DNA from: Firmicutes bacterium UBA6113
Lineage (GTDB): Bacteria; Bacillota; Clostridia; Tissierellales; Sedimentibacteraceae
Direction of reading: 5' to 3'
Assembly (NCBI GenBank): GCA_002422545.1
Contig: DIWF01000028.1
Location: 62,001-126,000, forward strand
DNA length: 64,000 nt
The translations under genes and the position numbers were made by a program. Positions within the stretch are counted from its first letter, which is position 1, and the number at the start of each line of letters is the position of its first letter. The notes beneath the pieces were generated by a model, which saw only the letters and a program-made list of their open reading frames with translations, had not been told where the DNA came from and did not search any database. Positions 58,572 to 64,000 of the stretch are shown here, one piece after another.

Positions 58572-59441
58572 TCATTTGTACATTTTGTAATATGTTTGTC
58601 CTGCTCTTAAAATTACTTTTCTGCTTTCCGACAGCTCGCTTATTGTAACTAGCTGGTAGCCTCTGTTTATGAGCTCCGGAATTACTATTTTTGAAGCTTC
58701 CAGGGAAGATTCATATAAATCGTGCATTAAGATTATATCTCCATCCTTTACATTTTCGAAAATAATTTCTGTGATTGCTTCTGCATTCCTGCTTTCCCAG
58801 TCACGGGTATCTATTGACCAGTTGATAATCGGCTTTTGAAGTTTATCAATTAAAGCCTCCGTTGTTGAGCCATATGGCGGCCGCATAACAAAGGGCTTGT
58901 ATAAGGCTATCTCATAGATTAAATTGTCAGTCCTATTTATTTGATCATATAGTTCTTCATCATTCAATGAAGTCAACCTTTTGTGGTCATAGCTGTGGTT
59001 TCCAATTTGATTTCCGTCTTCAATCATTTGTTTAATAGTCTCTTCATACTTGCTTGCCTGTGACCCTAAAACAAAGAATGTTGCAGCCGAATTATTTTCC
59101 TTCAATAAATCAAGAATTTCTTGAGTATATTTTGACGGACCATCATCGTATGTCAGAGCTATCATTGGCTTGTCCAGATCAATTCCTCTTTTATTTTCTT
59201 GCTTTATGTCAGTATTTATTGTTTCAATTTCTGGATTCTGAAAACTTTCATCAGCTGTGATTAAATTTTCAGTATCAAATTCTAATATATCAGAATGCTG
59301 ATCGTAGTTCTCATTATACTCATGTTCGTTCATGCTATAATCTGCTGTGTCATTATTAATATTAGCATCTACGTCCTGGACGGTATAAATAGAAATCTGC
59401 ATTATTAAAGATAATGAAATAACTAAAGCCCTGTTTGCCAC
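58572..59441 (-). CDS. Polysaccharide deacetylase (NodB family), exported
   Basis: 289 residues. A signal-like N-terminus (ALVISLSLIMQISIYTV) and an Asn/Glu-rich linker of ~70 residues precede the NodB domain. Its motifs are all present: MIALTYDDGP, GNHSYDHKRL (metal His), RPPYGSTT, NWSIDTRDWE, and ILMHDLYES. It removes N-acetyl groups from peptidoglycan or another glycan. Start GTG at 59441 behind AGGGGGA. Confidence 0.9.
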   Translation of the reverse strand: MANRALVISLSLIMQISIYTVQDVDANINNDTADYSMNEHEYNENYDQHSDILEFDTENLITADESFQNPEIETINTDIKQENKRGIDLDKPMIALTYDDGPSKYTQEILDLLKENNSAATFFVLGSQASKYEETIKQMIEDGNQIGNHSYDHKRLTSLNDEELYDQINRTDNLIYEIALYKPFVMRPPYGSTTEALIDKLQKPIINWSIDTRDWESRNAEAITEIIFENVKDGDIILMHDLYESSLEASKIVIPELINRGYQLVTISELSESRKVILRAGQTYYKMYK

Positions 59442-59621
59442 AACATCCCCCTAAAGTTTTATGTACAATAAAGTATATGTTCATATAACTCTAAAATTAC
59501 ATAAATCGGATATTTGCTAGATATATATATTTATATATAATGCTTCACAACATGAGCAACTATTTATTATAGTTTAAAACACTCCTTTGCATACTTTATA
59601 TAATTTGAAGAAATCTTTTGA

Positions 59622-59660
59622 ATAAAAAAACGCAACTATCAAATTTGATTAATTGCGCTT
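59622..59660 (-). terminator. Intrinsic terminator
   Basis: On the minus strand CGCAATTAATCAAATT pairs with its complement (CGCAA/TTGCG outer arms) and is followed by a T7 run. It lies ten bases after the acyltransferase-like gene. Confidence 0.85.
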
Positions 59661-59668
59661 ATACTATA

Positions 59669-60517
59669 TTACTCTGCATATACAACATTTTTATTTAAAA
59701 CTGTTTCCAGCATATGAGGATCATCCAGATATTTTTCCAAAAGCTTAAATGACCTGGCAAAATACAACCCGTCACAAATTCTTTCATCCAATGTATATCC
59801 TATTTGGCAGCATTTCTTCACCACCACCTTGTCCCCCTCAACAACAGGCAGTTTCACTGTCTTACCCAGTGCCACAAATATACCCGTTGTTCCAAAATCA
59901 TAAAGATGATGATAAATATAATTTGTGTCAATTGATTTCAAATAAGTGAAAAACAGTGATGTGTGAAACGGACTTGCATCAATGACATTTGAGGGAAGAA
60001 TGTTGAATTTGTCCATAGTCTTCAATGTTCTAACCAACAGCTTCTTAACAAGCCCAGGCATTGACATTACCAGCTCCGCAAGCTTGTCTGTATCTGTGCC
60101 GATTTTATAGGATAATGCATCATTAACCTTTTTATTTATGATTTCAGTTATTTCATATATGTCTTCATTGCCTGTAAATTTAAATTTAACAGTTGTTTCC
60201 TGCCCATCATCGCTCAATGACCGTTTAACAGCCATGGAAACATAGATGCCGTTGCGCTGATAAATCTTATTGTTCATAATAAAACGGTTGAGTTCAGGTC
60301 TTTCAGCAATGAGTCTCACATAGCAGGCTATAAACAAATGCATATAGTTTAATCTAAACCCCTGCTCCCTTTTTTCAGCAATATATCTGTCAATACTATC
60401 TGCACATAAAACTTGTTTTGAAAAGTTCTGTGCATCGCTTCTTTTTTCCATTATGTAAGGAATTATTTGAACAAAGGGCCTTAATGATTTTAATAACCTG
60501 CCGTCACTTCTATTCAT
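59669..60517 (-). CDS. Chloramphenicol-acetyltransferase-fold acyltransferase
   Basis: About 282 residues of the CAT/2-oxoacid-dehydrogenase E2 catalytic-domain fold: LNYMHLFIACYVRLIAERPE near residue 60, SPFHTSLFFTYLKSIDTNYI near 190, and QIGYTLDERICDGLYFARSF near 245. The classical active-site HxxxDG reads ERICDGLY here, with Arg/Glu where His would be, so the catalytic His may be missing and the enzyme altered or inactive. Start at 60517 follows GGAGGCA; six codons upstream lie in the ribosome site. Confidence 0.7.
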   Translation of the reverse strand: MNRSDGRLLKSLRPFVQIIPYIMEKRSDAQNFSKQVLCADSIDRYIAEKREQGFRLNYMHLFIACYVRLIAERPELNRFIMNNKIYQRNGIYVSMAVKRSLSDDGQETTVKFKFTGNEDIYEITEIINKKVNDALSYKIGTDTDKLAELVMSMPGLVKKLLVRTLKTMDKFNILPSNVIDASPFHTSLFFTYLKSIDTNYIYHHLYDFGTTGIFVALGKTVKLPVVEGDKVVVKKCCQIGYTLDERICDGLYFARSFKLLEKYLDDPHMLETVLNKNVVYAE

Positions 60518-60669
60518 AACTGCCTCCATTATCATACTGCAATAAAATGATGTCTTTCAATTATATTATAACATTTACACCAAATAATTCTACATTTATT
60601 TATAAACCACATTAATATTCAAATATGATGGAAATATTACATGAATAACCCATCAGTTCGTATTTTGTA

Positions 60670-61407
60670 TCAGTGTAAATCTACAATCCAGGCATCTTGT
60701 ATGTGATCATCAACAATTTTTCTTGATAAATTAAACCAGCTTTTGCATTCATCCAATATAATTGAATCTCCTGTTACAACCCTTTCCATATGTGACAATT
60801 CAACGTCAACATTTGGTATAAGCTCAACATCAACCGGTATACCCCATGATTCTGAGCACTCTAATATTTTGCTTTTCAATCTGCCTGAATTTGAAACCGG
60901 GGAATCCAAATAAAATTTAACATTAGGAACTGATAATTCTTTTAATGTTTTTCCAATTAACTCTAAGGCAATGTCTGTTTTATCTATTATTTTATAAGTA
61001 CCTCGAAGTCCTGCCAAGTCTCTTAAAACTCCATCTATGCCAAGCAATACAGGACTTCCTGACAAAGCAACTTCCAAGGTGATAATCAAATTGAACCCAT
61101 CAATAAATAAGCATCCTTCCTTTGCATAATCCAATGAAAGCATGGTAAATTTTCTTTTTTCGCACTCAACAGTTGAGGATGTAGTTCTTTGAAGAGCTGA
61201 TCTTGCTCTAGCAGAAAACTGGTTGTGATTACCAACAATATCAATGATGGGTTTTATTTTATACCCACGGTCCAACAACCATTGAACCTCTTCCTGAGCA
61301 ATTTTAAGTTTTTCTATATTTTCTGCCGAAAAGTTTTTAATATCGTCAGGGTCAAAACCCCTTTTGACTATTTTAAAGGACAAAGGGCTACCAGCTTTCT
61401 TTTTCAA
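60670..61407 (-). CDS. DUF434/DUF5616-family protein
   Basis: 245 residues. FKIVKRGFDPDDIKNFSAEN then EVQWLLDRGYKIKPIIDIVG NHN-type N-terminal part and RARSALQRTT resemble DUF434; the second half LFIDGFNLIITLEVALSGSP then DGVLRDLAGLRGTY resembles DUF5616, often annotated together in anaerobes and archaea. Function unknown. Starts at a TTG; ribosome site weak. Confidence 0.65.
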   Translation of the reverse strand: MKKKAGSPLSFKIVKRGFDPDDIKNFSAENIEKLKIAQEEVQWLLDRGYKIKPIIDIVGNHNQFSARARSALQRTTSSTVECEKRKFTMLSLDYAKEGCLFIDGFNLIITLEVALSGSPVLLGIDGVLRDLAGLRGTYKIIDKTDIALELIGKTLKELSVPNVKFYLDSPVSNSGRLKSKILECSESWGIPVDVELIPNVDVELSHMERVVTGDSIILDECKSWFNLSRKIVDDHIQDAWIVDLH

Positions 61408-61617
61408 TACTCTCTATATTTAAGTATTTTCTAAAAATAGACTTATTATGCTTTTTTAATCATGAAATATTATATCATTAAATTCGAGTTATGAAAACAA
61501 AGTAACTGCTTGAAATAATTATATATTGACAATTTATGCTATATGGGATATTTTGGTATAAATAGATGATTGTCTGAAATCATAAAAGTGGTAGCGATTT
61601 ACGCTCATGGAGGAAGT

Positions 61618-62073
61618 ATGGTACATTTGGTATATTGTGACGATAAGGAAAAAGTATTAGAAAAAATATTAAACAAATCAAAGCATATGGTAATCAGAGG
61701 TGCTGCAGGAAGGAAAATACCCCACAGCAGAGTGTTTGAAGGCGAAAATTTGTATTTCATGAAAAAGGGGACAGGATTAATAACTGCAAAGGCAACAGTA
61801 ACTTCAGTGCAAAATTACATTAAGCTTACTCCTGAAGAACCCTTGGAAATAATAAACAAAAATCAATCCAAATTAAATTTATCACAAAAGCAAGTTGAAA
61901 GATGGAATAAAAAATGTCTTTGTCTTGTTGAATTTGATAATGTTGAAGAAATTACGCCATTAAATTTTGATCACCAAAGCAATATGGATGATTGGCTGAT
62001 CATTGAAAAAATTGAAGATGTAACAGTTGGTACAAGCATCCCATACAATTATGATAATTCCAAACTAAAATAA
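61618..62073 (+). CDS. PUA/ASCH-like small protein
   Basis: About 151 residues. GAAGRKIPHSRVFEGENLYF then MKKGTGLITAKATVTSVQNY has the pattern of the PUA-like beta-barrel (ASCH/EVE type), which usually binds RNA or modified bases. The ATG at 61618 follows GGAGG by four bases; the frame is open 16 codons further from TTG 61570 without a ribosome site. It is followed by a strong terminator. Fold assignment is tentative. Confidence 0.55.
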   Translation: MVHLVYCDDKEKVLEKILNKSKHMVIRGAAGRKIPHSRVFEGENLYFMKKGTGLITAKATVTSVQNYIKLTPEEPLEIINKNQSKLNLSQKQVERWNKKCLCLVEFDNVEEITPLNFDHQSNMDDWLIIEKIEDVTVGTSIPYNYDNSKLK

Positions 62074-62132
62074 CAAAGCAGTAATTAATATGATGCATTT
62101 ATCAATTATTAGATTCCTCAATTTCAGAATAG

Positions 62133-62175
62133 AAGTACGTTAGCTGCCTTTTTTACAGCTAAACGTACTTTTTTA
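62133..62175 (+). terminator. Intrinsic terminator
   Basis: AAGTACGTTAGCTG pairs with CAGCTAAACGTACTT (one bulged A) and TTTTTTA follows. It terminates the PUA-like gene. Confidence 0.85.
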
Positions 62176-62229
62176 ATATCATTAAATTCCCCCCAAGGTG
62201 ACTTACCTTTAGAAGAATATATTTATAAA

Positions 62230-63537
62230 TCAAATAAGATTAAACTTTTTAGCATCCTCTGATAGCTGATCCCTAAATTCTGGATGAGCAAGACTAATCA
62301 TTGCCTTTACCCTGTCTGACATATTCAGTATCTTTAAATTGACACAACCGTACTCAGTAGCAACATATTGAACATCCGATCTAGGTGTTGAAATTGCTGT
62401 TCCGGCTGGGAGTGAAGTCACTATTTTGCTAATCCTTTTTCCATTTTTTATAAAGCTTGAAGTAGTTGCAATGAAGGACTTACCGCCTTCCGACCACTGA
62501 GCACCTCTTACGAAATCCAGTTGTCCACCTGTAGCACTTTGTTGTTTCCACCCTAATGAATCAGATGCTGCTTGGCCAAAAATGTCAAAGGCCATCGTTG
62601 AATTGATTGAAATCATTTTCTTATTTTTTGCTATAATTCTCGGATCATTTACAAATGGAAATTCTGCACCATAAACATTTTCATTCTTGTTCAGGTATTG
62701 GTATAATTTTGTTGATCCAAGAGCAAACGCAAAAACACTTTTTCCATCCATATATCCTTTGTACTTGTTTGTAACATTTCCATTAATCATTAATTCCATC
62801 ATCGGTTCGCTCAGCAATTCAGAATGGATTCCGAGATCATTCTTGTTAAGAAGCCCAAATCCTATTGCAGTTGAAAGTGAGCCCAGCCCAAGCTGGATTG
62901 TTGCACCATCCGGAACCTGGTCAACAATGATATTTGAAAGTGTCTTTGTTACTTCGTCGATTTTTGGATTTGGTAAAGTTACAGGTGCATCATCCACCTC
63001 AACTATTGCATCTACCTCAGAAACATGGATCAGATTATTTTGCCCGAATATGTATGGTGTCTGCTTGTTAGACTGTACAATCACCCTATCCGCATTTTCC
63101 TTCAGGAATTTGTGAAGTGCGATGCCGGATGGTCCAAAACACATATATCCATTCTCATCTGGTTCTGAAACGTCAAACAAACATACATCTGGTCGTGCAA
63201 CTTCTTTGCACCAGCTGTCAATTTGACTGAGATGAACCGATGTGAAGTCTAGCTTCATCCCATTGTCTCTAGCTTTTCTTTCTTCGACTCCCATAAAAAA
63301 GGTACCAAATGCAAAAGGATTCCCTTCTATTTCATCATATAATGGCATTGGTTTTAATACTAGACTGCTTGTTATCTCAATGTCTTCAAGCTCTTCTCGC
63401 ATGTCCCACAACGCCTTCATTAATTCAAAGGCTACGCTAGAACTAGTACCGACATAAACTCTTTCCCCAGAATTAATAAGTCTGACTGCTTCTTCTGCAT
63501 TCATTAATTTTTGTTTATATTCATTACACCAGTTCAT
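62230..63537 (-). CDS. Acetyl-CoA hydrolase/transferase-family CoA-transferase
   Basis: 435 residues of the 4-hydroxybutyrate/butyryl-CoA:acetate CoA-transferase family. GERVYVGTSSSVAFELMKAL near the N-terminus, IQLGLGSLSTAIGFGLL near 230, and the active-site Glu in LGIHSELLSEPMMELM are the main landmarks; ATEYGCVNLKILNMSDRVKA follows. It moves CoA between short acids and acetate in fermentation. The exact acid is not visible. The permease fragment just upstream on the same strand may carry the same acid. Confidence 0.9.
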   Translation of the reverse strand: MNWCNEYKQKLMNAEEAVRLINSGERVYVGTSSSVAFELMKALWDMREELEDIEITSSLVLKPMPLYDEIEGNPFAFGTFFMGVEERKARDNGMKLDFTSVHLSQIDSWCKEVARPDVCLFDVSEPDENGYMCFGPSGIALHKFLKENADRVIVQSNKQTPYIFGQNNLIHVSEVDAIVEVDDAPVTLPNPKIDEVTKTLSNIIVDQVPDGATIQLGLGSLSTAIGFGLLNKNDLGIHSELLSEPMMELMINGNVTNKYKGYMDGKSVFAFALGSTKLYQYLNKNENVYGAEFPFVNDPRIIAKNKKMISINSTMAFDIFGQAASDSLGWKQQSATGGQLDFVRGAQWSEGGKSFIATTSSFIKNGKRISKIVTSLPAGTAISTPRSDVQYVATEYGCVNLKILNMSDRVKAMISLAHPEFRDQLSEDAKKFNLI

Positions 63538-63587
63538 ATTTTCCTCCTAATAACTTGTTGATTATTAAATATAAATTTATAATGTTA

Positions 63588-63626
63588 TTAATACTGCGAT
63601 GTATCTGACACATCGCAGTATTTTAT
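63588..63626. terminator. Bidirectional hairpin terminator
   Basis: AATACTGCGATGT pairs perfectly with ACATCGCAGTATT across a seven-base loop; T-rich sequence lies on its right. It stands between the permease end and the CoA-transferase gene. Confidence 0.8.
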
Positions 63627-63658
63627 ATTAGCAATATATGAATAAATTTTTTTGACTT

Positions 63659-64000
63659 TTAGAAAAACATGATTAATATCACTAAGGATACTAATGTAAT
63701 AATAGTAGGTATTACTACAGTTGTAACAAATACGTGTTTGTATGCGTCCTTGTGAGTAAGCCCAAGTACTGCAAGTGTCAAGAATATTCCTGGTGAATGA
63801 GGTAAGGTATCTAATGCACCGGCAGCAATACTTACCAAACGGTGTAATAGATCTAGGTTCACACCTGAAGCTAAAAAGCTATCCGTAAATGAACCAAACA
63901 TTATTTTTAATCCACCTGATGATGATCCTGTTATAGCAGATACTACGCCCGTTGCAACAACACCTTGTGTATATGGATTCATTTTTAAGCTTAGTACCCA
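63659..64000 (-). CDS. GntP-family permease, C-terminal part only
   Basis: The frame is open to the right edge of the window, so the start lies outside; about 113 residues are visible. ATGVVSAITGSSSGGLKIMF, LVSIAAGALDTLPHSPGIFL and ILMFF-type last helices match the C-terminal membrane region of GntP/citrate-type permeases. It probably imports an organic acid used by the neighbouring CoA-transferase. Confidence 0.7.
   Translation of the reverse strand, partial: WVLSLKMNPYTQGVVATGVVSAITGSSSGGLKIMFGSFTDSFLASGVNLDLLHRLVSIAAGALDTLPHSPGIFLTLAVLGLTHKDAYKHVFVTTVVIPTIITLVSLVILIMFF

Overview
The base composition (roughly one third G+C over most of the window), strong AGGAGG-type ribosome sites, S-layer homology and WG-repeat envelope proteins, and the amino-acid and one-carbon gene content point to a low-GC anaerobic Firmicute of the Clostridia/Tissierellia type, plausibly close to Sedimentibacter. 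That placement is inference; there is no rRNA gene in the window. No tRNA, rRNA or CRISPR array was found. Layout: (1) 0-13 kb is a worn accessory region: single small enzymes (alpha/beta hydrolase, TrmO-like, methyltransferase, MATE pump), a GC-richer nitroreductase-TetR pair with a clear double operator, a WG-repeat/copper-amine-oxidase-fold envelope protein with a probable frameshift, a methionine aminopeptidase, and many gene remnants (Fis HTH, IS21 transposase, integrase, PucR). (2) 13.4-18.7 kb is a co-directional run of small unrelated enzymes: methyltransferases, 2H phosphoesterase, cupin, three GNATs and a P-loop kinase. (3) 19.1-23.6 kb is a TPP-riboswitch-controlled operon for uptake of a thiamine precursor, with thiamine-binding-type proteins at both ends and a methyltransferase inside; resolvase and IS3 remnants lie just upstream. 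(4) 23.6-30.9 kb is an amino-acid/PLP cluster: three fold-type-I PLP enzymes, two tandem CPDT proteins, RidA, an alanine/glycine-type sodium symporter and a divergent XRE regulator. (5) 31.0-42.6 kb is the most interesting part: a one-carbon/folate region on the minus strand. It holds fhs, a FocA-type channel, fchA, a THF riboswitch, folT, folD and a ThyX-like gene, then an HxlR regulator, then an operon of an unrecognised 597-residue protein, LarC split into two genes in reversed order, a DUF1893 protein and an ECF S component, then a second HxlR regulator and a small dimeric alpha-beta-barrel protein. Four copies of one extended AT-rich motif stand upstream of four transcription units here, which ties them into one probable HxlR regulon. 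(6) 43-50.9 kb has a GC-richer heterodimeric ABC exporter with MarR and its palindromic operators, two abutting dead gene ends (PEP-synthase-type and xanthine-dehydrogenase-type), and a uracil-DNA-glycosylase-like/GNAT fusion. (7) 51-59.5 kb is a cell-envelope block: GH18 lipoprotein, lipoproteins, WG/SLH protein, membrane-anchored protein and polysaccharide deacetylase. (8) 59.6-64 kb has an acyltransferase-like protein, a DUF434 protein, a PUA-like protein, a CoA-transferase and the 3' end of a GntP-type permease. How the parts work together: in region 5, formate imported or exported by FocA can be activated by Fhs, passed through FchA (cyclohydrolase) and a FolD that has lost its cyclohydrolase residues, on folate supplied by FolT. 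The same regulon motif controls a nickel-pincer-linked (LarC) operon of unknown chemistry, which is the best candidate here for an undescribed system. In region 4, C-S lyase-type PLP enzymes would release reactive enamines that RidA removes.
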